The notes beneath the pieces are model-generated. The model saw only the letters and a program-made list of their open reading frames with translations. It made no database searches and had not been told where the DNA came from. A DNA stretch of 31,166 nucleotides from JBDHUW01 sp039809345. Its GTDB lineage: Bacteria > Patescibacteriota > Gracilibacteria > Absconditabacterales > Absconditicoccaceae. Where the stretch lies: contig JBDHUW010000012.1 of NCBI GenBank assembly GCA_039809345.1, positions 1-31,166 of the forward strand, in the 5' to 3' direction. The position numbers and the translations under genes are program-made. Shown here piece by piece: positions 10,073-19,920 of the stretch. Numbering within the stretch: position 1 is the first letter of the stretch; every line of letters begins with the position of its first letter.

Positions 10073-10825
10073 TTACAATACCAACATCTGCAATACCAAC
10101 ATCCCCACTATGCTCAAAGTTGCGATGACTCCTACCCGTGTGCTATCTGTCCCATCATAACTTTCTTTCGTGATACTACCGAAGCACATCCAAATCATGC
10201 ATCATGCCGCGAATCCAAGTCATCGTGGGACAAGTGGGGCAAACGTTTCCACAAAATAGAAGGCTGGCACAGCTAGAAGTGGTTGAGGGAGAGAAGTAGC
10301 TATACTCCGAAGTCATGCTTTCCATCGAGGAGTTCCTTTGGGCACGAGTTGGAGACTAATTGCTAGTCATTCAGGGATGTTTTGCAGAGCCATTACGACG
10401 ATGATAAATAGTCATAGTGTCTCTGATGCTCATTGGGCTACTCACATTGCTATTCACTCTGCTCATGAGTGCATCGTCATGATGATGATTAGTAAGAAAG
10501 CATTTTTTCGGTTTATCATTTTGTGCCCATTAACTTTGATATTTTCGTGTTTATCGGCTCGGTGATGGGTGATAAGGATGAAAATCAGTCAAACAAGAAT
10601 TCAACCGATGACAGCTCAAGCATGCAATCAATCTCATTTTTGATAAGCTATTCATTGATAAATTAGGTCAAAACTAGCAGCTATCATCATAGAACCGGCT
10701 ATTGCATTTGCATATCAGAGTCGTTTTTTATTGATGGTTTTCTTCCATATAAATGGTATCGCTCCCAATCAGCATGCTAAAGCTGTTCCTAGGGATGCTA
10801 AAAAAATGTACAAAATTGGAGTCAT
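10073..10825 (-). CDS. ZIP-family divalent metal transporter (ZupT-like)
   Basis: 250 residues, starting at the ATG whose complement is 10823-10825; about 19 TGA codons hide it from a standard-code search. It is an all-helical inner-membrane protein of the usual ZIP size. The diagnostic metal-site helices are present: HSGAEGIAMGVAQG in helix 4 and QNIPEGLAISLQL in helix 5, separated from the first three helices by a His-rich loop (HH..DKHENIKVNGHK) typical of zinc and iron transporters. The last residues repeat (MLVLQMLVL), reflecting a 15-base tandem duplication. It most likely imports Zn2+ or Fe2+. It lies downstream of the TGA-free gene on the same strand, but a hairpin separates them. Confidence 0.9.
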
Positions 10826-10890
10826 AGCTTTTCATGATATAAATGACGTAGTGGTATTAATATCGATGAGTAGTGCAACTGATTTTTAAA

Positions 10891-10915
10891 AACCTGCAAT
10901 ATACAATTGCAGGTT
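10891..10915 (-). terminator. Hairpin terminator after the TGA-free gene
   Basis: AACCTGCAAT and ATTGCAGGTT form a perfect 10-bp stem around a 5-base loop. On the minus strand it lies six bases past the TAA at 10921 and is followed by a short run of five U. It would separate the unknown gene from the ZIP gene. Confidence 0.65.
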
Positions 10916-10920
10916 TCTTG

Positions 10921-11925
10921 TTAATTGTTGTACGAAGGGAAACTGTTTAGAATATCCTCAACCTTTGTGGGTTGTATTAGATCCTGGATAGTAGCTGGGT
11001 GTCGTGGGGTTCCTAACCGTTTATACTGTTGCCTTACTGTCGTGACAATTTCTGCAAGCACAGTGTGTATTGCATTAAAGTAATGCTCACCCAATTCTCC
11101 TCTTATTTGTTCTGTTTGTTCGTTTTGGTTGATGGCCTCTACAAGAGTACATGCTTCTCGATAAAATCCATCTCTATCGATTATCATGGATTCATATATA
11201 CTTTCCATCACATTTTCCATCCATCGAAACATAAACTCTTTTTGATCACCTAGATAGGCTATAATTTTCCCAAGTGTAGGCCTATGCTGAGTGGCACTAT
11301 GTCTCAGAGGTAGTACTGGTGTGTCATATACGTCTTGTAGTATATTGATTTCTGAAATGAGGAATCTAAGCTTATTGCTTCTCATATCAAATTTACAATA
11401 TGTGTACATAGAATATACAACATCTGGATCTTCCCTTAAGTCACAAACTGGCTTATATGGAATCTCCATGTTCTGGAAGTAGTGAGATACTATATTGTCA
11501 ATTACTATCCCCCCTTCTAATATATCATCATCACTTATATTATATTTCTTGATGAGATCAGCGACAAGCGATTCATCAAATCCAGTGATTTTGTTGTATT
11601 GTAATGGGTGTAAATTCTTATATTTCTTATCGGTAAACAAAGAAATAAGATAATTGACTAATAGAATTTTGTTTTCTACTCTCTCTCGTTTGAATACTAC
11701 CCCCAAACGACTAGTAGATGGCAAATTTAGGATGTATGAACCGTCGTGCTTCCAGCCACCCTTTGAAATCTCCCCATATATTTTGTTTGTAGGAGCTGCT
11801 TCAATGAAGTAGAGTGGATTTAGGAGATAATACACTCTAAATCTTCGTTCTTTTTCATAGAACAACCTTGCAATGTTGATAAATATATTTTTCATAGAAA
11901 TTAATTTTAGAAATTTATCATACAC
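10921..11925 (-). CDS. Unknown 334-aa protein without any TGA codon, possibly foreign
   Basis: The only long gene here that is intact in the standard code. All 14 glycines use GGN, whereas neighbours use TGA for about half of theirs. Arg-type codons include five CGA and one CGG; read as Arg they give natural charged contexts (KERRFR, FKRERV, GFYREA), read as Trp they give odd ones such as FWWMEN. The protein is soluble, with no signal peptide or membrane helix and a mixed alpha/beta look; I recognise no family. ATG start (complement 11923-11925), with an alternative ATG ten codons later. It is bounded by its own hairpin terminator downstream and a promoter region for the divergent Na/Pi gene upstream. 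Recent transfer from a standard-code donor is my reading. Confidence 0.8.
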   Translation of the reverse strand: MYDKFLKLISMKNIFINIARLFYEKERRFRVYYLLNPLYFIEAAPTNKIYGEISKGGWKHDGSYILNLPSTSRLGVVFKRERVENKILLVNYLISLFTDKKYKNLHPLQYNKITGFDESLVADLIKKYNISDDDILEGGIVIDNIVSHYFQNMEIPYKPVCDLREDPDVVYSMYTYCKFDMRSNKLRFLISEINILQDVYDTPVLPLRHSATQHRPTLGKIIAYLGDQKEFMFRWMENVMESIYESMIIDRDGFYREACTLVEAINQNEQTEQIRGELGEHYFNAIHTVLAEIVTTVRQQYKRLGTPRHPATIQDLIQPTKVEDILNSFPSYNN

Positions 11926-11983
11926 AATACCTTGCCGATGTCAATACCTGTGTTGGTAAAATCAATAGAAATATCCTCTAGAT

Positions 11984-12011
11984 TTGAGTATTTATAACCA
12001 ATCTATATACT
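11984..12011 (+). promoter_or_regulatory. Candidate promoter for the Na/Pi cotransporter
   Basis: TTGAGT (11984-11989), a 16-base spacer, and TATACT (12006-12011), about 38 bases before the ATG at 12049. The leader is A-rich and has no Shine-Dalgarno motif. Confidence 0.5.
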
Positions 12012-12048
12012 AAATAGGTATCTTTATACATAAACAAAAACAAAAAAT

Positions 12049-13680
12049 ATGGAAGCAACTGAAGCATTCTCGATTTGGAATTTCCTAGCATGACTAGCAA
12101 TGTTTATTTTCTGAATGGACGTACTTGAATCTTCTATTCACACATTGTGATATGCACAATTGAAGAAGTTCTTGGCAAAGACAGTCAATACTCGTTTGAA
12201 AGCAATTTTTGCAGGAACGGTTTTAGCATGAATTTTGCAGTCTGGTACAATTGTATCATTGATGGTATTGTCATTCGCAGGAGCGGGTATCTTGAGTCTT
12301 GCAGGTGCTATCGGAGTGATTATTGGTGCTAATGTATGAGGTACATTTTTGGCAGTGATCATTGCGAAACTATGATTTTGATATAGTATTTCGTCATTTG
12401 CACTGCCACTTATTGCTTCATGAGGGATATTGCAATTTTTCAAAAACAAGAAAATTAAGCTTATAGGACAGCTTATTTTGTCATTTGGATTATTGTTGTT
12501 TGGTATTGCGTTCTTGAAAGATAGTGTTTCTGTACTAGCAGCATCAATTGATGTAGCAAAATATGTTGATATGCCATGGTATGTGTTTCACATAGCAGGA
12601 ATATTTCTTGCGTTACTCCTACATTCGAGTGGAACAGCAACTATTATTGCCATGACAGCATTGACAGCTGGCATCATGAGTTTTGATCAAACAGTAGTGG
12701 CCATGCTTGGTGCTAGTATTGGTAGCTCATTAGTGTCTGTGTATGTGAGCCTTGGTTGATCTGCTGTCAAAAGAAACGTTGCTCTTACTCATTTTGGATT
12801 CAATTTTCTCGGTGCCGTAATTTTCCTAGCTTTTGTGCCTTGGACAGAGGAATTTATGCAGCTATTTATGACTACAACATGAGAAAATGGTCCAGCTGCC
12901 ATAGCTTGGTACCAAGTTATTTATAATGTCATCATGGGTATTTTATTGTATCCATTTATCGGAGCTATTGCTCGTATGTTTGAGCGCTATTCAAATGCTG
13001 ATAAGACTGATTACCAATTAGTAAGCATCAAACCCAATGTAAAAGATTATGATACTCTGATCATACAAGATTTGACAACTTTGATTAAAAAAATATTTAA
13101 ATTCAATGTACATAATTTAGATATTGATCAAAAAATATTACTAAATCCTGAATATACTATTTCAGAAAAATATTATGCTAGATACCACCTTACACAAGAG
13201 CATCTCGATGAAGATTATGAAATATTGAAAAATATAGAGGAGGGAGTGGTGAAGTGATTGCTTGCTCGTATTCATATCTGAAATACAAAAGCTGATAAAG
13301 AGTATTTGAAATATTATGAGCTTATTGATGTGATGATATATAGCGCCAAAAATCTCCACGATACGAGAGATAATTATATGACTCTACTGGAATCAGAATC
13401 TCTGATGGTGAAAGAACGTCTCCAACATTTGAAAGAACAGATGGTTGATCTCTATATTATTTTAGCTGATATGATTGCTACTCGCAAAGACAATAAGTCA
13501 CTCCCTGCTATGCTTGCGATTATAGACAAGAATGCTATTGAAATTGCTGATCTATTGGCACAGCATCTACACCGTCAAAATTTGCCATGAGGTGAACTTA
13601 GTGCACTGCTTCATTTAATATCGGCACTCCAAAGATCTCATCATGCTATTGCACAATCGGTGAAAGAATTATATACGTAA
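12049..13680 (+). CDS. Na+/phosphate cotransporter family protein with PhoU-like tail
   Basis: 543 residues, ATG to TAA. Residues 1-320 are membrane helices with the two inverted Na_Pi_cotrans repeats: QSGTIVSLMVLSF with GANVGGT in the first half, and HSSGTATIIAMTAL with GASIGSS in the second. The C-terminal 200 residues are soluble and helical, rich in charged residues, matching the PhoU-like domain of YjbB/NptA-type proteins. It probably moves phosphate across the cytoplasmic membrane coupled to sodium, in either direction. The GDPD gene follows after 18 bases, so phosphate released from glycerophosphodiesters and its transport may be linked. The frame includes more than ten TGA codons. Confidence 0.92.
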
Positions 13681-13698
13681 GAAATTATTTTATTTAAT

Positions 13699-14382
13699 AT
13701 GTGTATTATGTTCAAGATTTGACATAGATGAGCAGCGTGATATGAACCAGAAAATACGTTACTTTCATTTAAGAAAGCAATTTCTCTATGAGTTGATGCT
13801 GTAGAATTAGATGTATTTATTACAAAAGACCAAAAAGTTGTTGTTATTCATGATGAAACTGTGGATAGAACTACAAATGGGGATGGCTATGTCTCAGATT
13901 ATTTGTATAATGATTTAAGTGAATTGGACGCTGGCAAATGAGAGCATATACCACTTTTAGAAGAAGTATTAGACTTGGTTAATAAAAGATGTATTATAAA
14001 TATTGAATTAAAATGAGTCGATACAGCTCTATATACTGCTGATATTATTAGATGATATATCGCTAAGTGATGGTCTCATGATTTATTTATTATAAGTAGT
14101 TCGAACGAATTTTTATTACAGGAAATGAAAATATTATTACCTCAAATTCCAGTAGGGTTAATTTATTCTTGAATTCCCATAAAATATGCAGATATTTGAT
14201 TTAATACTAAATCCAATATATTATGCTTAGATAGAGAATTTATTAACCAAGCTTTTATAGATGACGCCCATAGTAAAAATATACGCGTATTTGTTTGGAC
14301 TGTAGATGATATAAAAGAAGCGAATAAATTACAAAAAATGTGAATTGATTGAATATTTTCAAACTTCCCAGATTTAATATAA
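13699..14382 (+). CDS. Glycerophosphodiester phosphodiesterase, cytoplasmic
   Basis: Hydrolyses glycerophosphodiesters to glycerol-3-phosphate and an alcohol. 227 residues, a usual size for a single GDPD domain. Catalytic features are complete: IGHRGA near the N terminus, PENTLLSF, AVELDVFITKD, VVVIHDETVDRTT, and C-terminal VFVWTVDD and GIDGIFSNFPD. There is no signal peptide, so it acts in the cytoplasm. An in-frame ATG three codons downstream (13708) is an alternative start that removes only MCI. It lies 18 bases after the Na/Pi transporter and converges with pth, with only three bases between stop codons. Confidence 0.93.
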
Positions 14383-14385
14383 ATT

Positions 14386-14910
14386 TTATTCTTCTATAAA
14401 ACCACTAATATATCAAAAAATTACATCTTGTTGGTTGTCTATTTCTGTCAACTCTGATTTCGAGAAATCTCATAGTACCCAGTCAACAACCTCATCTCTT
14501 GTAGATGGTCTATCGACTCAGACTCTAATCTTAGTAAATGTATTATTATTTTCTAAGTGCTGTAAAATACTTTTTATTCAATTGTGGCCTGCAGATGATC
14601 ATCCTATTTTTTTTTGAATTTTCCCAGTAGGTAGATCAATTTCATCATAGAGCACAATAATATTCTCTGGTAATATTTTATAATAGTCCGCTACTTTTTT
14701 TACTGATTCACCTGATTTATTCATATAAGTTTGTGGCTTGCAAAATATTACATCACCATCTTTTATTATTTCTGCGTGAAATGATTTTTCTGATTTCCAC
14801 GGTCATATATTATTTTTTTCACAAAATTGATCTATTAAAATAAATCAAATATTATGTCTATTGTTACTATATTCTTTTCACGGATTCCCTAGTCAAACAA
14901 TTAATTTCAT
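14386..14910 (-). CDS. pth: Peptidyl-tRNA hydrolase
   Basis: Frees tRNA from peptidyl-tRNAs that drop off the ribosome. 174 residues, slightly shorter than the 194 of E. coli. Family motifs are present: VGLGNPGKEY, then the catalytic His in NNRHNIGF (residue 19), KPQTYMNKSG, LYDEIDLPTGK with the catalytic-site Asp, and SSAGHNGIKSI. Several glycines of these motifs are TGA. It is the last gene of the minus-strand group; its ATG lies two bases after the stop of the small membrane protein, so it is almost surely cotranscribed and coupled. Confidence 0.96.
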
Positions 14911-14912
14911 AA

Positions 14913-15188
14913 TTATTTATTTTTTATAAAATAACGCATTCGTATATTTTTTATTTTTTCTAGTCAAAGTGTAGATAACAAAAATCACAAAGAGGGTATC
15001 ACAGCTTGTATATATCGATCTTGAACTCATATATAAAGCATATATAAGCCAACCAATATATATGTAATTAATAACACCATAATTTTCCTGATGGGCGAAG
15101 TTTCCCATTTTTTGTCCAACGTCACTTTAGAGTTCCTTTTTTCTATATTTTCTATGCGTTGTGTAAGATCTTTTATTTCATTATTCAT
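14913..15188 (-). CDS. Small two-helix membrane protein
   Basis: 91 residues. An N-terminal charged, coiled-coil-like stretch (NNEIKDLTQRIENIEKR) is followed by two hydrophobic segments (about residues 37-53, VLLITYILVGLYMLYIG, and 60-76, AVIPSLGFLLSTLGLE) and a basic tail. It is tied into the operon by two-base gaps on both sides (pth downstream, ddl upstream). It has the shape of small CPR membrane proteins with a cytoplasmic coiled coil; no function can be assigned. Three TGA codons make the true frame invisible to the standard code, which shows a spurious 63-codon frame instead. Confidence 0.75.
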
Positions 15189-15190
15189 AA

Positions 15191-16117
15191 TTATTTATTT
15201 ATTCCTAAAATATTATTTATTTTTTTCATCATATATTCTCATATTGATATTCAGCTATATATAATTGCTTGTGGGAAAAAGCTTGTTTCATTAAATCCGG
15301 GTATTGTATTAATTTCCAAAAAATAGAGAGAGTCAGTTTCAGGGGTATATATGAAATCAATTCTTGCTAGGCATTGTATTTTACATGCTTGATATATTCA
15401 TAGAGCGATATTTTCTATTTTTGCTTGCAAGGAACTGTCTAGTTCAGCAGGTGTGACTTCAGTTGTATTTTTCAATGAGTATTTTGCTTCATAGTCGAAA
15501 AAATCTTGCCCTGTGATGATTTCGCTAACTACCAACACGCGTGGAGATTCATCCCAATCACCATCGATTGATACTGTAAACTCTCTTCCTTGGACATATT
15601 CTTGTATCAATGCCTGGTCATAGCTAAGTATACTTTGCAGTAACTTTACACCTTCTTCAGTGGTTGTACAAATACCAGCATCGACAGATGAGCCACCATG
15701 CAGAGGTTTGATAAATACTTTTTTATAATCATTGATTATTGTCTCTATCATATCAATATCTTTTGCTTCATGGATGAGTCGAGATTGTGGGGCAGTGAAT
15801 CAAGCCGCTGTCACATGTTTGATACATCCCATTTTGTCTAGGCATAATTTGTGTGTTTCTGAGGTTGTGAAAAAATATGGAACATTGTTTGCTTCACATA
15901 AAACTGTCACTTCACCATCTTCTCATCCTATTCAATGAATCTCAGGGATCACCAGGTCAAATGTACTAAGCGAAGCTAAAAATTCATCTTTTTGTGCTGG
16001 CCAATCAAATTGAGAAATATCACAGTATGAATTTATATTTTTTTTGATAGTTTCAGTACTTTTTAGCGATATTTCTCTCTCTTTTCACTCTCATCATGTT
16101 ACGATTGCTATATGCAT
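15191..16117 (-). CDS. ddl: D-alanine--D-alanine ligase
   Basis: Makes the D-Ala-D-Ala dipeptide for peptidoglycan in the cytoplasm. 308 residues, the family's normal length. ATP-grasp features in order: N-terminal MHIAIVTGGEGKEREIS, PEIHGIGGEDGEV (the HGxxGEDG loop), FIKPLHGGSSVDAG, IQEYVQGREFTV, and the metal-binding EINTIPGF near the C terminus. The start ATG is at complement 16115-16117, fifteen bases after the Nudix gene. Its presence implies that the organism makes a cross-linked wall or at least modifies precursors, in line with the LTA-synthase-like and MscL genes in the window. Confidence 0.96.
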
Positions 16118-16132
16118 TTCTTATAATTAAAA

Positions 16133-16594
16133 CTAAAGCAATGTTTTTTGTCATACAATTTCACTCTTTTCATTGAATGTAAACTCATATTCAAATTTTT
16201 CTCAGCGCAAGAATCTTGGTAACCAAATCTTGTCATCATCTCGCATATCTTCATACGGTATTTTATCAATATCCCACCATTGAGGTCTCATTTCTTCTGT
16301 CTCGGTTGGTTCTCACTCATATTTTGTTCAAACAAAAACATGTACTGACTGATTCCAATCAGGCTTATGTGGCCAATAAAAGTGTAGTATTCACTGTTTT
16401 GCAAGCCCTTCTGGTACAATTTCCACTCATGTTTCTTCCTGAAATTCTCTCATTGCAGTTTGTTCAATTGAGTCTCAATCAAGTTGCTTCCCCCCAGCAC
16501 CATTCCATTTCCCCTCACCGAATGAGCGCTTTTTTAGGCATAGGAGAATTTGTCATTGGGGATTAAATATGAAGCATAGAGTGGTTTGAAGCAT
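16133..16594 (-). CDS. Nudix hydrolase of the MTH1/8-oxo-dGTPase type
   Basis: Probably removes oxidised purine nucleoside triphosphates from the nucleotide pool. 153 residues, the size of MTH1. It has LCLKKRSFGEGKWNGAGGK, the Nudix box GKQLDGDSIEQTAMREFQEETGV with the first Glu replaced by Asp, then HFYWPH, VFVGTKYEGEPTETEEMRPQWW and PYDEMRDDKIWLP, which are characteristic of the MTH1 group. I chose the ATG at complement 16592-16594 because it yields the family N terminus (LQTTLCFIFNPQGQILL). A palindrome and a -10-like TATAAA lie directly upstream, suggesting an internal, leaderless promoter inside the infB-pth group. Confidence 0.92.
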
Positions 16595-16596
16595 TA

Positions 16597-16612
16597 TACT
16601 TTATATAAAGTA
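16597..16612 (-). promoter_or_regulatory. 16-base palindrome with -10 box before the Nudix gene
   Basis: TACTTTATATAAAGTA is a perfect palindrome in the 52-base gap between infB and the Nudix gene. On the minus strand it contains TATAAA ending five bases before the ATG. It could be a promoter, an operator, or both. Confidence 0.35.
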
Positions 16613-16646
16613 ATAAAGCAGCTATATTATTGTCCAGAGAATATCC

Positions 16647-19067
16647 TTATTCCATCACGAAAAATTCCAACTGGTCTCATTCCATCACTTTTTTGCTTAC
16701 TCTTACTTTCATACCACACTCGTATCAAACCGCTACTTTAGAAACATTTTCTTGATCACGTTTGAGAGAGGTAATACGTCCTTGTCCTATGATTTCATCT
16801 TCTCCTGATTCTCATTTTCTCCATATTCTAAATTCAGCACCATTTCTTGTTTCTCACTCGATTACTTTTCATCCAATAATCATCTCTTTTTCTTTCTTGA
16901 AGAAGATACCAAGCACTGTTAATCTTCAGATTCATACTTCTTTTGCTTCAATCTTGATCATTCATTTGAGTACTCAGTCGATATAGTCGGTCATTTCATA
17001 GATAATATCATATGTTTTGATACTTAATCTCATTTGATCTGCTTTTTTGATGATCGAGGCAGGGATAGGAACGTTGAATCAAAAAATCATCGCGTTTGCT
17101 GCATGAGCCAGAGAGATATCGCTTTCTCAGAATGTTCCTACATCACTATGTATTACTTTGATTGTAATATTTTCAGGTGTTGGCATGCTCTGAAGTGCAT
17201 ATTTTGCAGCTTCTAGACTACCGAAACTATCTGCCTTGAGAATTACATTCAATGTGGTTTGTTCTCAACTTGCCATTTGTGTGATAATATTTTGCAATCA
17301 TCATGCATCTTTTTGTATTTTTTCTTTTTCCTTTACAAGTGCTATTTTTTCCTGCGCTTGACGTTCTGTGTCTACAACTTCAGCTACACGACCTGGTTCT
17401 GGAACGTCTTGCATACCTAGTATCATTACTGGATCTCACCCATGCACAATTTTTACCTCATCTCCTTTTCGATCAAGCATTTTTCTTACTTTACCGTATG
17501 TGTTGTGAATCATGAGTATATCTCATACTTCTAGCGTCCCTGTCATTACCAATAGGGTAGTCAACACTCATTGTTTTGGATCCTTTGTAACTTCCAATAC
17601 CACACATACTCAGTTCCTATCAGGATTGTATTTGAGCTCTAGCATTTCTGCCTGGAGGAGTATTTGTTCTAATAGGTCATTTACTCATTGTCATGTCATA
17701 GCAGACACCGGAATTACAGGGACGTTTCATCCTCGATCTTCAGGCACTAGTCAGTGTTCGGCCATTTGTGATTTGATATGCTCGATATTGTTGCTTCATT
17801 TATCAATTTTGGTTACAGCCACCATGATAGGTACTCATGCCGCTTTAGCATGATTGATAGCCTCTACTGTTTGCTGTTTGATACCATCATCTACTGCTAT
17901 TACGATGATTACAATATTTGTGATTTTGGCTCCACGTGCACGAAGAGAAGTAAACAATTCGTGCCCTGGAGTATCAATAAATGTGATTTTCTCACCATTA
18001 AACTCTATTTGAGATGCTCATATTGACTGCGTAATTCAACCTGCTTCTCAAGATACTACATTTGTTTTTCTCAGATAATCTAGGAGTTTTGTTTTACCAT
18101 GGTCCACGTGCCCCATGATAGTCACCACTGGAGGTCTCTTGATTTTATTTTCAGCTTCTTTGTCTATATCCAAGATAGCTCCTAAGTTTCAGCTCATCAT
18201 ATCTTCGATTGACATACTTCAAGCTTCTCTTTTCACCTTTACCCCAAATTCTTCTCAGATAAGTGCGGCTGTATCGAAATCAATGGTAGAGTTGATATTT
18301 ACCATGATCTTGTTTGCCATGAATTTTTTCATCAATTCTGGGAAAGTCACTCACATCTTTTCAGAGAACTCTTTCACACTGATTGAATCACCGAGTATGA
18401 TTTCTTGCTTTTTGATAAGCGTCCCAGAAGTAGCAGCCTCTTTTTTGATAACCGGAGTAGTTGGCGTAGCTGGTTTAGCTTGATTGGGTTTAGCTTTTTG
18501 TTGTACAGGTGGTTGTTTGTATGTTCATTTTGAAAATGAAGGAGTGTTGTTGGTGAAAGTGTGAAAAGTCTTCCCACGTGTTTCAGAGTCTGTCTTTGGT
18601 CTATCAAACTGCTTTTGAGGAACAGCAGCAGGTCTAGTAGCTTCTTCACGGCGCTTGTGTTGCACTGGTCTTGCTGGACGGGCAGGTGCTGATTCTATCA
18701 CTCTGGCATTACCGAAAGTACTTTTGGCTACAGGTTCTTCCACTACAGCTGGTGCTGGCTTCACAAATATATCATCTATGTCGTTTGTATCTTCATCAAT
18801 TTCAGTGTCCTTTGGTCAAAATCACAAACCAGAAAGAAAGTCATCTCAAAATCCTACCTCTTCGGCTTTGAAAACTTTGGCAGTTTCGCTTTTCTTTGGC
18901 TTCCCAATATGAGCAGCTTCAAAGGTTGGCTCAATCTGAGCCCACTCTTCATCCTTAATATTGGCTGTTCTTGCACCAAGTGCTTTACCGATTACTAGCT
19001 TGTATGATTTTGCTAATGTTTCTCTTGTAATAGAGTATTTTTCTAGAATGTCATTGATTTTTGGCAT
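16647..19067 (-). CDS. infB: Translation initiation factor IF-2
   Basis: GTPase that brings initiator tRNA to the 30S subunit. 806 residues from the ATG at complement 19065-19067; an in-frame TTG four codons upstream is less likely. An N-terminal helix-rich IF2_N-like segment (MPKINDILEKY) is followed by a Pro/Ala/Arg/Lys-rich linker to about residue 300. The G domain starts with GHVDHGKT at 319-326, then GGITQSIGA, DTPGHE and VTKIDK. The C-terminal domains end with GYECGMKV and GDQLEFFVME. The codons of GGITQ and other G sites include TGA. It sits 76 bases downstream of the DUF4105 gene and 52 bases upstream of the Nudix gene, in one minus-strand group. Confidence 0.97.
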
Positions 19068-19143
19068 ATATTTCTGCAAATACTAAAAAATCTGTTCGTG
19101 AAAATGTTATATGATTATAGCCCTCAATTACAATAGAAAAGTT

Positions 19144-19794
19144 TTATGCAACCAGTCATTTTTTCTGTAAATAAGAAATATATCACTTGGGTCTGATAGT
19201 TCGAGTAGAGATGCGGGGTACTTTCCCTGATACTATTGATAGTCATTTGTGAAGATCTGTCAGGCAATTATAAAACCACAAGTGATACCCTAATCTGTGT
19301 TGGACTATGAAATTTGTTCTGCGTGAAAAATAGATGAATAGCTCTTGTACTTTTTCTGCAGAAAGGAGTAGATCAAACGATTTTAATGGATCATGCCAGG
19401 TGTTTTTCCTTAGTGATAGTACATCGCTTGGAGTACCTCGAATATAGATGATAGAATATCCCCCTGGTGTCAAACCAGTCCAAAGCGAATACTCTTTCCC
19501 AGACGTGCTTCTGGCTTCTATGGAAAAGACAATCTCTTTTTCTTCTCAATTCTCTACATATACAAATCCAATCATATAATGTGCAGCTATGTTTTTCAAT
19601 CTTGCAAATCAGAAAGTAGATTGATATATTTTTGCTTTTGTGATGGTCCTAATATCAATAGTTGTTTCAATATATTTTTGCTTTGCATCATTGTCTCCAA
19701 GTCGGTGAAAGTCTCTAGTATTGTGAATTATATACAGAGTATTGTGATGTGAAAAATTTGGCAATGTTTGTTGTCAAATATGTCGATTATGCAT
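19144..19794 (-). CDS. DUF4105 (Lnb N-terminal-type) domain protein
   Basis: 216 residues from the ATG at complement 19792-19794. It follows the DUF4105 pattern: HNTRDFHW near residue 28, AAHYMIGF (His72), VFSIEAR (Glu93), KEYSLWTGLTPGGY, and WFYNCLTDL (Cys177). These His, Glu and Cys are the conserved triad of the family, which I recall being renamed after the lipoprotein N-acyltransferase Lnb. Most relatives carry an N-terminal membrane segment. Here the in-frame codons upstream of the ATG, from a TTG at 19818 (LYFIAGYLM), are hydrophobic but are cut off by TAG at about 19844, and an overlapping short frame (19787-19885) also encodes a basic-hydrophobic leader. The N terminus is therefore uncertain. 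Confidence 0.8.
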
Positions 19795-19885
19795 TAGGTA
19801 TCAGGCTATAAAGTACAAAAGTAATATTGATTCATGCTATGTAAGCAAGACATAATCGTGCTCTGTCTTTTTTTGATTTGCGCAT
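19787..19885 (-). CDS. Short basic-hydrophobic frame overlapping the DUF4105 start
   Basis: 32 codons: ATG, a basic start (MRKSKKDRAR), then a hydrophobic stretch (LCLAYIAGINITFVLYSLIP) and TAA, overlapping the DUF4105 ATG by eight bases. It looks like the missing signal anchor of the DUF4105 protein in another frame. It may be a real leader gene, a frameshifted N terminus (biological or a sequencing error), or chance, since T-rich DNA encodes hydrophobic residues in several frames. Confidence 0.35.
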
Positions 19886-19920
19886 TGAAAAAGCTCTCAG
19901 GTTTTCTATAATGATTCACA

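Noticed and set aside
10076..10103. 15-base direct repeat (CAATACCAACATC twice) as an attachment site
   Set aside because: It lies inside the ZIP coding region and simply duplicates five codons of the C terminus; no integrase or other mobile element lies nearby.
14917..15108. 63-codon minus-strand hydrophobic frame
   Set aside because: Shadow of the small membrane protein in the next frame; the true frame starts with an ATG two bases from ddl and ends two bases from pth.
16627..16680. Alternative C-terminal frame for IF-2 ending at 16627
   Set aside because: It is out of frame with the G domain; the correct frame ends in GDQLEFFVME at 16647.
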